64,000 nucleotides of DNA from CAG-177 sp964587915 (GTDB lineage: Bacteria; Bacillota; Clostridia; Oscillospirales; Acutalibacteraceae): assembly GCA_964587915.1 (NCBI GenBank), contig CAZPMK010000003.1, forward strand, positions 1-64,000, given 5' to 3'. The notes under the pieces were generated by a model. It had not been told where the DNA came from. It did no database searches and was given only the letters and a program-made list of their open reading frames with translations. Below are positions 49,680 to 58,062 of this stretch, piece by piece (the first letter of the stretch is position 1; every line of letters starts with the position of its first letter). The position numbers and the translations under genes were made by a program.

Positions 49680-51716
49680 TCAGATAAAGCTCCTGAGTCG
49701 TTTCATAATTTCCGAATCCTCGAGATTGACCTTTTGTGAAGTTTTCGGAGCTGTAACATCGTTGTATTCGTCAACTGCCAGCACACCCATTTCAAGCATG
49801 ACTTCAACCGTGACGGATATGGCGGCAAGCCTCTCTCCGTCGTCGCCCAAACGGGTACACAGCACCTCGCAATATTTATCCTTGAGTGAATTTAGCTTTA
49901 TGCTCTTGAACACCTCAACCTCGAGAGCACGGTCGGGCAACAGCTTTTGTGCTTCCTCCGAGGTCAAGGTATCGCCTCTCATGAATTTATCAAAAAGAGA
50001 AAGTGAAGTCAGCACCTTTTCCTCGTTCGTGCCGGTCGGTCTTATTCCTCTTATGACAACGGACACTCTTGTATCTCCGTTGTATGTATTCTTATCGAGA
50101 TTCACTGCAAGATCAACGGTATCGCCCTTTTCAAACGGGAAGGATTTTTCCTGCATTCCGAAATACACAACGCCCGTGCGTGCTCCGTTTTTGGAAACCA
50201 CCATTCTCAGGTGCTTGCCGTCGGAAACGGAAGCAATCTCGTCAAGACGAACACCGAACAGTCCGAAACAAGGCTGTGGATTTCCTGCTCCGAAAGGTTC
50301 AAGCACGGAGATAGCCGACAGCATATCGAGCCCTATGGAGGCGGGCTGAATGCGGCAGTCTATTCTCTGTATTGCAAAGGGAACCTCTTTGTCTTCGGCA
50401 TATTCGTTTATTCTTTTTCTGAATTCATCTATTCTGTCCGAATTTAAGCCTATACCTGCGGCAAGTGTATGGCCGCCGAAATGGTCAAGGCAATCCGAAA
50501 CGCTTTCTATCGCATCATATATCGAAAAACCCTCTATGCTTCGGCAAGAGCCCTTAGCTTTTTCGCCGTCCCTTGAAATGACGACGGCGGGTCTGCCGTA
50601 ACGCTCGGTTATTCTTGCGGCAACTATTCCGATAACGCCCTGATGCCAGCCCTCGCTGTCAACAACGATTATCTTGCCTCTGTTTATATCGAGATTGCTT
50701 TCTATCTGTAATACCGCTTGTGAAAAGATTTGCGTTTCGGTCTTTTGTCTGAGCAGGTTCATTTGGTTGATTTCTTCCGCAAGAAGCTGTGCCGAATCGT
50801 CATCATCGCAAAGCAGTAAATCAAGTGCCTTGTGTGCCGAGCCCATTCTTCCCGCCGCATTGATTCTCGGGCAGAGCGTAAACGCCGCCGTTGATGCGGT
50901 AAACGGCTTTCTCGAACAGCCCGCCGCTTCGGCAAGAGCTGAAATGCCGGGTCTCGGCTCTTCGTTCATGATTTTGAGTCCCTTGCGTACCATGATTCGA
51001 TTTTCACCCGTCAAGGTAACAACGTCACCTATCGTTCCCAATGCAACAAGGTCGCCGTACTCGGAAAGAAGCATATTCTCCTCCGCTCCCTCAAGAGCAC
51101 AGACGAGCTTAAATGCAACGCCGACACCTGCCATTTCTTTGAACGTACTCGGGCAGTCGGGGCGATGCGGATCGACAACGGCACAGGCATCGGGAAGCAC
51201 GTCCCCCACCTTATGATGGTCTGTTATGACGAGAGAAATACCGAGCTCCTTTGCATGAGCGGCTTCCTCGACGGCAGAAACTCCGTTATCCACCGTAACA
51301 ATCAAACGCACTCCGCGTTCGGCAAGAATGTCGATGGCTCCGTTGTTCAGTCCGTAGCCCTCGGTCAATCTGTCGGGAATATATCTTATTACATTCGCTC
51401 CCCGTGCTTCAAGATAGGAATACAGCAGAGCCGTAGCCGTTACGCCGTCGGCATCGTAATCTCCGAAAACGCATATAAGCTCAAATTCATCAATGGCTCG
51501 GTTTATACGCTCGGATGCCGCATCCATATCCTTTATCGAAAACGGATCAAGAGACAAGGGCGCCTCTCTGTCCAAAAAATCGGAAACGGAATCTATATCG
51601 TTAAAGCCTCTGGAGGTAACGAGGAGGGCGGCAAAAGGGTCAACGCTCAGCTCTTGTGCAGTTGCTGCGGCGATATCCTTACTGCTTTTTGCCACTACCC
51701 ACTTCTTTCTTCTCAT
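49680..51716 (-). CDS. recJ: single-stranded-DNA exonuclease RecJ
   Basis: A 678-residue 5'-3' ssDNA exonuclease. The DHH core has FGDYDADGV (Asp86, Asp88, Asp90) and TDHHKVGD (Asp166, His167, His168); the DHHA1 segment has CPRINAAGRMG and GGHTLAAGIGL; an OB domain follows. The C-terminal ~110 residues are an extra region seen in Firmicute RecJ. The longest frame begins with TTG at 51722; the ATG at 51716, after AAAGGATGATTGCTG, is preferred. Confidence 0.95.
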   Translation of the reverse strand: MRRKKWVVAKSSKDIAAATAQELSVDPFAALLVTSRGFNDIDSVSDFLDREAPLSLDPFSIKDMDAASERINRAIDEFELICVFGDYDADGVTATALLYSYLEARGANVIRYIPDRLTEGYGLNNGAIDILAERGVRLIVTVDNGVSAVEEAAHAKELGISLVITDHHKVGDVLPDACAVVDPHRPDCPSTFKEMAGVGVAFKLVCALEGAEENMLLSEYGDLVALGTIGDVVTLTGENRIMVRKGLKIMNEEPRPGISALAEAAGCSRKPFTASTAAFTLCPRINAAGRMGSAHKALDLLLCDDDDSAQLLAEEINQMNLLRQKTETQIFSQAVLQIESNLDINRGKIIVVDSEGWHQGVIGIVAARITERYGRPAVVISRDGEKAKGSCRSIEGFSIYDAIESVSDCLDHFGGHTLAAGIGLNSDRIDEFRKRINEYAEDKEVPFAIQRIDCRIQPASIGLDMLSAISVLEPFGAGNPQPCFGLFGVRLDEIASVSDGKHLRMVVSKNGARTGVVYFGMQEKSFPFEKGDTVDLAVNLDKNTYNGDTRVSVVIRGIRPTGTNEEKVLTSLSLFDKFMRGDTLTSEEAQKLLPDRALEVEVFKSIKLNSLKDKYCEVLCTRLGDDGERLAAISVTVEVMLEMGVLAVDEYNDVTAPKTSQKVNLEDSEIMKRLRSFI

Positions 51717-51741
51717 CAGCAATCATCCTTTCAATCATTTT

Positions 51742-51770
51742 AGTATAACATTATTTTATAGATATTTCAA
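51742..51770 (-). promoter_or_regulatory. promoter of the recJ-relA operon
   Basis: Minus strand TTGAAA (51770-51765), 17-nt spacer, TATACT (51747-51742). Confidence 0.75.
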
Positions 51771-51990
51771 GGTTTTTTAATACTTTAACCGAAACGCAAG
51801 AAATATATTTCATTTTTAGAATTATTTTGCTGATTTGGTACATTGCAATATCTTGTGTTAATTTGCTTAAATTGTCAATATCGTAACTCTCTTTTTGGCT
51901 CGGAATATCGGCACATATCGGTTTCCGTTGCAAAAACTTATTCAGAGATTCGGCAGAGAAAATTTCGTCTCAAAATGGTATCAAAAACTG

Positions 51991-52019
51991 TTGTTTTATT
52001 TGTCGAGCTGTGATATAAT
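51991..52019 (+). promoter_or_regulatory. promoter of the GlpA-like/FAD/DUF1667 operon
   Basis: TTGTTT (51991-51996), 17-nt spacer, TATAAT (52014-52019), 35 nt before the start codon. Confidence 0.72.
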
Positions 52020-52054
52020 ACGGTTGGTTAAATATAATTACGGAGGTTTTTACA

Positions 52055-53485
52055 ATGATCTATGATGTTGCCGTCGTAGGTGCGGGTGTTATCGGCTCAC
52101 TCATTGCCAGAGAGCTGAGTCGCTATGAAGTCAAGGTTGCCCTTATCGAAAAATGCAACGATACGGCAATGGGCACTTCAAAAGCGAACAGTGCGATAGT
52201 TCACGCAGGCTTTGATGCAAAGCCCGGCACTCTCAAGGCAAAATTCAATGTCAGAGGCACCGAAATGATGCCTGAGCTGTGCAAGACTCTCAGTGTACCG
52301 TTCAAGCCCGTAGGTTCCCTTGTTGTCGCATTTTCCGACGACGAAATGCAAACTCTGAACGAGCTTCTCGAAAGAGGAAGGGCAAACGGTGTTCCGGGTC
52401 TTGAAATCTATGATGCCGCAAAGCTCCATGAGGTTGAGCCGTCTGTTTCCGACGATGCAAAGGGTGCTCTTTGGGCTCCGTCGGCAGGCATTGTATGTCC
52501 CTATGAGCTGACGATAGCAGCGGCTGAAAACGCAGTTGTAAACGGTACCGAATTTATCCGTAATTTCGGCGTATCCGACATTGAGTTCAGCGGTGAATGC
52601 TTTACTCTTTCAAACGGCTTCGATACCGTGCAGGCAAGATATATCGTCAATGCGGCCGGCGTGTTCTGTGACGAGATTGCCGCTCTCATCGGTGACAATT
52701 CAATCCACACCGTTCCGAGAAAGGGCGAATATATGCTCTGCGACAAATCGGTTGGCTCGCTTGCAAAGCACACAATATTCCAATGCCCGTCAAAAATGGG
52801 TAAAGGCATTCTTGTTACTCCTACGGTTGACGGCAATCTTCTTATCGGTCCGAGTGCCCTTGACATAGAGGACAAAACGGATGTATCAACAACCTCCGCC
52901 GCTCTTGCCGACATTCTTACCGCCGCCAAGAAATCCGTCCCCTGCCTCACTACAAGAGAGGTCATAACCTCCTTTGCGGGTCTCAGAGCACACTGTGACA
53001 GAGATGATTTCATCATTGAACCCAGCGAAAAGAATGACAGATTTATAAATGTTGCGGGAATCGAATCTCCCGGACTTTCCTCCGCTCCCGCCATTGCGGA
53101 ATACACGGCAAAAATGCTTGCCGACGCCATGAATGCAAAAGAAAAAAGCAACTTCAAGCCCGAAAGAGCGGAGCCTGTTCGTTTCAGACACATGAGCAAT
53201 GAGGAACGCAAGGCTCTCATTGAGAAAAACCCAGCCTACGGCAGAATAATCTGCCGCTGTGAAACCATAACGGAGGGTGAAATTCTCGATGCAATTCATG
53301 CTCCTGCCGGAGCAAGAGACGTTGACGGCGTTAAACGCAGAACGAGAGCGGGCATGGGTCGCTGTCAAGGCGGCTTCTGCGGCTCCAAGGTCGTTGAGCT
53401 TCTTGCTCGAGAGCTCGGTGTTGAAATCAACGAGATAACCAAGTTCGGCGGAAATTCAAAAATCCTTTATGAAAGAACAAAGTGA
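52055..53485 (+). CDS. GlpA-like FAD-dependent glycerol-3-phosphate dehydrogenase family protein with BFD domain
   Basis: A 476-residue flavoprotein. The FAD fold starts VVGAGVIGSLIARELSRY; NSAIVHAGFDAKPGTLKA is the GlpA/D-like substrate loop. From about residue 400 comes a BFD-type [2Fe-2S] domain (ICRCETITEGE, then RAGMGRCQGGFCG). The architecture equals that of Clostridial GlpA homologues that transfer electrons to a partner FAD/NAD enzyme. Glycerol-3-phosphate is likely but not proven; glpK and glpF are not in the window. ACGGAGGTTTTTACA precedes the ATG. First of three linked genes. Confidence 0.85.
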   Translation: MIYDVAVVGAGVIGSLIARELSRYEVKVALIEKCNDTAMGTSKANSAIVHAGFDAKPGTLKAKFNVRGTEMMPELCKTLSVPFKPVGSLVVAFSDDEMQTLNELLERGRANGVPGLEIYDAAKLHEVEPSVSDDAKGALWAPSAGIVCPYELTIAAAENAVVNGTEFIRNFGVSDIEFSGECFTLSNGFDTVQARYIVNAAGVFCDEIAALIGDNSIHTVPRKGEYMLCDKSVGSLAKHTIFQCPSKMGKGILVTPTVDGNLLIGPSALDIEDKTDVSTTSAALADILTAAKKSVPCLTTREVITSFAGLRAHCDRDDFIIEPSEKNDRFINVAGIESPGLSSAPAIAEYTAKMLADAMNAKEKSNFKPERAEPVRFRHMSNEERKALIEKNPAYGRIICRCETITEGEILDAIHAPAGARDVDGVKRRTRAGMGRCQGGFCGSKVVELLARELGVEINEITKFGGNSKILYERTK

Positions 53486-53495
53486 GGCGGAAAAA

Positions 53496-54749
53496 ATGCT
53501 TAATTATGATATCGTTGTAATCGGCGGAGGTCCCGCCGGCATGGCTGCCGCACTCAAAGCAAAGGAGTGCGGAGTTGACAGCATTCTCATTCTCGAAAGA
53601 GCGGAGACTCTCGGCGGTATACTCGAACAGTGCATACACACCGGCTTCGGTCTCCATTATTTCGGCGAGGAGCTTTCCGGACCCGAATATGCAGACAGGT
53701 TCATTCAGCTTGTAAATGAGCAGAAAATCGAATACAAAACCGACACCATGGCTTTGGAAATAACCGAAAACAACGTTGTATATGCCGTAAACAAAACGGA
53801 CGGCTTGCTTGAAATACAAGCAAAGGCGATTATTCTTGCCATGGGCTGCCGCGAACGTCCGAGAGGTGCTCTCAACATTGCAGGCACAAGAGCTTCCGGC
53901 GTTATGAGTGCCGGAACGGCTCAAAAATACGTGAACATAGACGGCTATATGCCCGGCAAAAAGGTCGTTATTCTCGGCTCGGGTGATATCGGTCTTATCA
54001 TGGCACGCCGTATGACGCTTGAGGGTGCAGAGGTCAAGGTCGTTTGCGAGCTTATGCCCTATTCGAGCGGTCTTACCCGTAATATCGTTCAATGTCTCAA
54101 CGACTTTAACATTCCGCTTCGCTTGAGCTGTACCGTTATCGAGGTTCACGGCAAGGACAGAGTCGAGGGCGTTACCATTGCCGACGTTGACGAAAACAGA
54201 AGACCCATCAAGGGTACGGAGCAATATATCGAATGCGATACCCTGCTTCTTTCGGTAGGACTTATCCCCGAAAATGAGCTTACGAGAGCTGTGGGCATTC
54301 AGCTTGATCCCGTTACCAACGGTGCAACCGTTGACGAATACAGAGAAACTTCACACAAGGGCGTTTTTGCGTGCGGAAATGTTCTTCACGTTCATGACCT
54401 TGTTGACTATGTTACTCTCGAAAGTCAGACTGCGGGCGAAGGTGCGGCAAGATACGTTCTCGGCAAAACGAGCGAGCATGAATATATTTCCACAAAGGGC
54501 GTAAACGGTGTTCGTTATATCGTACCGCAAAAGGTTGACATTAAAAACGAGGGCGACGTTAAGCTGTATTTCAGAGTGGGTCAAACCTACAAAAACGCCA
54601 AAATCGTTGTAAAATATAACGGTCAGGAGCTTCTCAGCCGTAAAAAGCCCAGACTTGCCCCCGGTGAAATGGAAAATGTTGTTATCAAGAACGATATGCT
54701 CAAGGGCTTTGAAGCCGACGGAGTTATCGAGATATCGGTGGAGGGTTGA
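53496..54749 (+). CDS. FAD/NAD(P)-dependent oxidoreductase (pyridine-nucleotide-disulfide type)
   Basis: A 417-residue flavoprotein with VVIGGGPAGMAAALKA for FAD and VVILGSGDIGLIMARRM for NAD(P). It lacks a CxxxxC redox disulfide near the FAD site but keeps GCRERPRGALNIAGTR, typical of the partner subunit of GlpA-like and hydrogen-cyanide-synthase-like complexes. It probably passes electrons between NAD(P)H and the upstream GlpA-like subunit. The longer frame from 53469 has no ribosome site; GAGGCGGAAAAA precedes the ATG at 53496, 10 nt after the previous stop. Confidence 0.85.
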   Translation: MLNYDIVVIGGGPAGMAAALKAKECGVDSILILERAETLGGILEQCIHTGFGLHYFGEELSGPEYADRFIQLVNEQKIEYKTDTMALEITENNVVYAVNKTDGLLEIQAKAIILAMGCRERPRGALNIAGTRASGVMSAGTAQKYVNIDGYMPGKKVVILGSGDIGLIMARRMTLEGAEVKVVCELMPYSSGLTRNIVQCLNDFNIPLRLSCTVIEVHGKDRVEGVTIADVDENRRPIKGTEQYIECDTLLLSVGLIPENELTRAVGIQLDPVTNGATVDEYRETSHKGVFACGNVLHVHDLVDYVTLESQTAGEGAARYVLGKTSEHEYISTKGVNGVRYIVPQKVDIKNEGDVKLYFRVGQTYKNAKIVVKYNGQELLSRKKPRLAPGEMENVVIKNDMLKGFEADGVIEISVEG

Positions 54750-54752
54750 TTT

Positions 54753-55118
54753 ATGCAGAAGAATATTATTTGCGTAGCCTGTCCCATGGGCTGCGGCATA
54801 ACCGTTGAGCTCGGCGAGGGCGGTGAAATTCTTTCCGTTACGGGCAACACCTGCAAAAGAGGCGACGCTTACGCCAGAACCGAATGCACAAATCCCGTCA
54901 GAAGCCTTGCAACAACCGTTAAGGTGGACGGCGGCATACACAATGTTGTCCCCTGCAAATCGGCAGGTGCTCTCCCCAAGGATATGATATTTGAGTGCAT
55001 GGATGCCATCAACGCCGTTACGGTAAAAGCACCCGTCAAGCTCGGCGACGTTTTGGTTGAAAACGTATGCGGTACGGGTATAAATATCATCGCAACCAAT
55101 CATTGTCCGTCCAAATAA
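54753..55118 (+). CDS. DUF1667 cysteine-rich redox protein
   Basis: A 121-residue DUF1667 protein. Cys7/Cys11 in CVACPMGC, then NTCKRGDAYARTEC (Cys31 and Cys42 region) give a four-cysteine set suited to an iron-sulfur cluster or zinc. The family nearly always follows the two flavoprotein genes found here, so it is probably the third, electron-transfer subunit. GGAGGGTTGATTT precedes the ATG, 3 nt after the previous stop. No experimental function known to me. Confidence 0.87.
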   Translation: MQKNIICVACPMGCGITVELGEGGEILSVTGNTCKRGDAYARTECTNPVRSLATTVKVDGGIHNVVPCKSAGALPKDMIFECMDAINAVTVKAPVKLGDVLVENVCGTGINIIATNHCPSK

Positions 55119-55133
55119 TTCGGACTGAAATTC

Positions 55134-55169
55134 GGCACGTCGAACCTGTTTTTCGGCGTGCCTGTTTTT
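55134..55169 (+). terminator. terminator of the redox trio operon
   Basis: GGCACGTCGAA (55134-55144) pairs with TTCGGCGTGCC (55152-55162) with one mismatch and is followed by TGTTTTTGC. Confidence 0.85.
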
Positions 55170-55229
55170 GCACTTTCATTATGCATAAAAAGTAACAAAT
55201 TTTGTTACTGAATTTTAACAATTTTTTAA

Positions 55230-55258
55230 TTGCATATATTCTTTTGGTGTTGTAGAAT
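55230..55258 (+). promoter_or_regulatory. promoter of the surface acetylation cluster
   Basis: TTGCAT (55230-55235), 17-nt spacer, TAGAAT (55253-55258). Its position rules out the longer SGNH reading frame starting at 55259. Confidence 0.7.
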
Positions 55259-55291
55259 ATGCGTATGATTGATATGGGGAAGTATATACTT

Positions 55292-56158
55292 ATGAAGAAC
55301 GCAAAGAGCATTACGACGGTTGTTGTATCCGTGCTTGTCATAATCGGAATAATCGTCGGAATTAAACATATTACCTCGGCAAAGGATGAGCCGACAACCG
55401 CTTCAAGCTCCGCAACCGAAACGAAAACGGATAAAGTCTCGGGAACAAGCACAACGCAGACGGAAACCGAAGCAAAAACAACTACCTTACCGGAATCCAC
55501 CACGGCAAAACCGAAGCCGACATATAAAATAACGGAGCCGTCAAAGGTAACAACGACCAAAAAGAAAAGCGTTTCAAAAGAAACAATGACATACCGTGAG
55601 ATGGATTATTCCTGCTTTGACGACTGTGCTTTCATCGGCAATTCAAGAGTTCTCGATCTCAAAAACTATGGTCTCGCCGAGAACGTTTACGCCTCGGTAG
55701 GTCTTAATGTCAACACGGTATTCACCGTAAAGGCGTCGGGCAGCGATGTTCCGATAATTGATGAGCTTAACGGCAAGCATTTCAGCAAGGTATTCATCAT
55801 GTTCGGTGACAATGAATGCGGCTGGCCGAACACAAGCGTTTTCATCAGCAAATACGCGAACATAATTGATGCCGTCAGAGAGAGGGTTCCCGAGGCGGAG
55901 ATATACATTCAGTCCGTTCTGCCCATAAGCAGAGCCGCCGATGCAAGAAACGAATACGGCTGTAATATGCAGGCGATAAACAAAATCAACGATGCGTTAA
56001 AGCAGCTCGCCGCCGACGAAGGCGTGCATTATATCAATCCCGCCGCCGCAATGACGGATTCCGAGGGCTTTTTGCCCGACGAAGCGTCAAGTGACGGTGT
56101 CCACCTTAAAAAGAAATATTGCCGCATTTGGATGAACTATCTCGCGGACAATATGTGA
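55292..56158 (+). CDS. membrane-anchored SGNH/GDSL-like protein
   Basis: A 288-residue protein with an N-terminal membrane anchor (about 5-25), a Thr/Ser/Glu-rich extracellular linker (30-95) and an SGNH domain at about 108-288. Block I is FIGNSRVLDL with Ser118, block III is GDNECG (Asn174), block V is DGVHL with Asp268 and His271. Such domains act as O-acetyl transferases or esterases on surface glycans. The start at 55292 is chosen because upstream Met codons fall in or beside the promoter; GGGGAA is about 11 nt before. It heads a four-gene acylation cluster. Confidence 0.78.
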   Translation: MKNAKSITTVVVSVLVIIGIIVGIKHITSAKDEPTTASSSATETKTDKVSGTSTTQTETEAKTTTLPESTTAKPKPTYKITEPSKVTTTKKKSVSKETMTYREMDYSCFDDCAFIGNSRVLDLKNYGLAENVYASVGLNVNTVFTVKASGSDVPIIDELNGKHFSKVFIMFGDNECGWPNTSVFISKYANIIDAVRERVPEAEIYIQSVLPISRAADARNEYGCNMQAINKINDALKQLAADEGVHYINPAAAMTDSEGFLPDEASSDGVHLKKKYCRIWMNYLADNM

Positions 56159-56179
56159 TATACTCGGAGGTATGAGAGA

Positions 56180-56641
56180 ATGAAAAGATTTACAGCGTTT
56201 ATCCTTGCCGCCGCTATTGCGGTATTGTTCTGTGCCTGCACAAACGGTAAGACTCTCCCCGAGGCGCCCGAGCTTGCCGCCGAAATAGTTGCGGGACTTG
56301 AATTTACCGATGAGCTTGAAGACAGCGGTGCCGAAACCGCTTATTCTTTCTACGGAGTTGAGCCGAGTATGTGCAAAAACGCTTCTTTCTTCAGAGGAAG
56401 CAGTGCAACGGTGGATGAGGTTGCGGTATTTGATTGCGTTGACAGCGATGCCGCAAAGGAGGTTCTTCTGTGTGCCGAGGAGAGACAGCAATATCTCGTT
56501 GACGGCTACAGCAATTACGGTCCCGAGCAGGTTCCGAAAATTAACACTGCCGTGATAAAAGCAATAGGCAACACGGTGATTTTCTGCATAAGTGATACAC
56601 CCGAAAAGCTCGACAAGGTGATAAAAGCATCATATAAATAA
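56180..56641 (+). CDS. DUF4358 lipoprotein
   Basis: A 153-residue exported lipoprotein: signal peptide with lipobox FCAC (lipid cysteine at residue 20), then a DUF4358-like domain (LPEAPELAAEIVAGLEF, FFRGSSATVDEVAVFDC, ERQQYLVDGYSNYGPEQVPKI in pieces). DUF4358 has no known function, but it is often encoded with MBOAT acyltransferases in gut Clostridia. GGAGGTATGAGAG precedes the ATG; 21 nt after the SGNH gene. Confidence 0.85.
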   Translation: MKRFTAFILAAAIAVLFCACTNGKTLPEAPELAAEIVAGLEFTDELEDSGAETAYSFYGVEPSMCKNASFFRGSSATVDEVAVFDCVDSDAAKEVLLCAEERQQYLVDGYSNYGPEQVPKINTAVIKAIGNTVIFCISDTPEKLDKVIKASYK

Positions 56642-56658
56642 TTGCGGAGATTAAACAT

Positions 56659-58050
56659 ATGGTATTTTCGGATTCTGTTTTCCTGTTTATATTTTTACCG
56701 CTGACACTCGCTGTCTACTATGCGGTTCCGTTTGCTTTCAAAAATGCGGTGTTGTTTCTCACCGGCTTGCTCTTTTATGCATGGGGTGAGCCGGTTTATG
56801 TTCTCATAATGATTCTTTCCACCGCAATAGACTATTGTGCCGGCAGACTAATGCACCGTTACGACGACAAGCCCGCCGTTCGCAAGGCAACACTGCTTGT
56901 GTCCGTGATAATGAACCTTTCCTTGCTCGGAGTTTTCAAATACGGAACGTTCTTTGCTACGAGCGTAAATTCGGCTTTCGGCACGGCAATCCCCGATCTC
57001 GGCTTGCCTCTGCCAATAGGAATCAGCTTCTTTACATTCCAGTCGATGTCATATACGATTGACCTCTACCGCCGAAACATAAAGGTTCAAAAGAGCTTCA
57101 TTGACTTTGCCGCATTCGTCACGATGTTCCCCCAGATAGTGGCAGGACCGATAGTACGTTATGAGGACGTATCGGCACAGCTTCAAAGCCGCAAAATTGA
57201 TTTTGCCGATATCAGCGACGGCATCACACGTTTTATTTGCGGTATGTGCAAAAAGGTGTTGATAGCAAATTCCGTCGGTGAGCTTTGGAGTAACGTCAAG
57301 GAGCTTGATTATCAAACTCTCCCCGCCGCAACGGCATGGCTCGGTATTGCGGCATTCACCTTGCAAATATATTTTGATTTTTCCGGCTACAGCGATATGG
57401 CAATAGGTCTCGGAAAAATGCTCGGCTTTGATTTTCCCGAAAACTTCAAATATCCTTATAACTCCAAAAGCGTCAGCGAATTTTGGCGCAGATGGCACAT
57501 AACCCTCGGTGATTGGTTCAAGAGCTATGTATATTTCCCGCTCGGCGGAAGCAGAGGTACGACTGCGGCAACCGTTCGCAACACTCTTATCGTTTGGCTT
57601 CTTACGGGACTTTGGCACGGAGCAAGTTGGAATTTTATAATTTGGGGACTGTATTACGGCGTACTCATAATATTTGAAAAGTTCGTGCTTAAAAAACCTC
57701 TCGAGCATATTCCGAGTGCCGTTCGGCATATACTCACCATGATTGCCGTTATCCTCGGATGGGTGATTTTTGAAATTTCCTCCCCCGCCTCAGAGCTTGA
57801 CTTCATAAAAGCAATGCTCGGTTTCGGCGGCTTTGCGGATTCCTTCACGCTGAACGCACTGCACAACTACGCCGTAATTCTCGTCATCGCCGTCGCAGTT
57901 GCCACGGGTATTCCGCTCAAGCTGTGCAAAAAAATCCCCGAAAAGAAAGCGGATACCGTATCTCTTATCGGCGAAGCCGCCGGCATGACGGCGTGCATAG
58001 CCTGCTTGGTTGATTCGGGCTACAACCCGTTCCTGTACTTTAATTTTTAA
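56659..58050 (+). CDS. MBOAT-family O-acyltransferase (AlgI/DltB-like)
   Basis: A 463-residue integral membrane acyltransferase. MVFSDSVFLFIFLPL opens it as in AlgI; SFFTFQSMSYTIDLYR, IVAGPIVRYEDV and SVSEFWRRWHITLGDWFKSYVY (written here in part as FWRRWHITLGDW) are family motifs, and the invariant histidine is His320 in TGLWHGASW. It moves an acyl group, usually acetyl, across the membrane for transfer to an exopolysaccharide or wall polymer by the SGNH/DHHW partners encoded on each side. Confidence 0.93.
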   Translation: MVFSDSVFLFIFLPLTLAVYYAVPFAFKNAVLFLTGLLFYAWGEPVYVLIMILSTAIDYCAGRLMHRYDDKPAVRKATLLVSVIMNLSLLGVFKYGTFFATSVNSAFGTAIPDLGLPLPIGISFFTFQSMSYTIDLYRRNIKVQKSFIDFAAFVTMFPQIVAGPIVRYEDVSAQLQSRKIDFADISDGITRFICGMCKKVLIANSVGELWSNVKELDYQTLPAATAWLGIAAFTLQIYFDFSGYSDMAIGLGKMLGFDFPENFKYPYNSKSVSEFWRRWHITLGDWFKSYVYFPLGGSRGTTAATVRNTLIVWLLTGLWHGASWNFIIWGLYYGVLIIFEKFVLKKPLEHIPSAVRHILTMIAVILGWVIFEISSPASELDFIKAMLGFGGFADSFTLNALHNYAVILVIAVAVATGIPLKLCKKIPEKKADTVSLIGEAAGMTACIACLVDSGYNPFLYFNF

Positions 58051-58062
58051 GGAGGTGCCGGA

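Larger units (their letters stand above)
51717..52054. other. divergent intergenic region between recJ and the GlpA-like gene
   Basis: It holds one promoter for each side (51742-51770 minus, 51991-52019 plus). The 220 nt between them is AT-rich and contains no ORF with a ribosome site and no RNA motif I recognise. Confidence 0.5.

Noticed and set aside
48780..49739. 319-codon plus-strand frame
   Set aside because: Antisense to relA, whose HD, synthetase and TGS motifs are intact; low-complexity composition and no ribosome site.
51751..51933. 60-codon minus-strand frame in the recJ upstream region
   Set aside because: No ribosome site, no recognisable motif, and it runs across the predicted recJ promoter.
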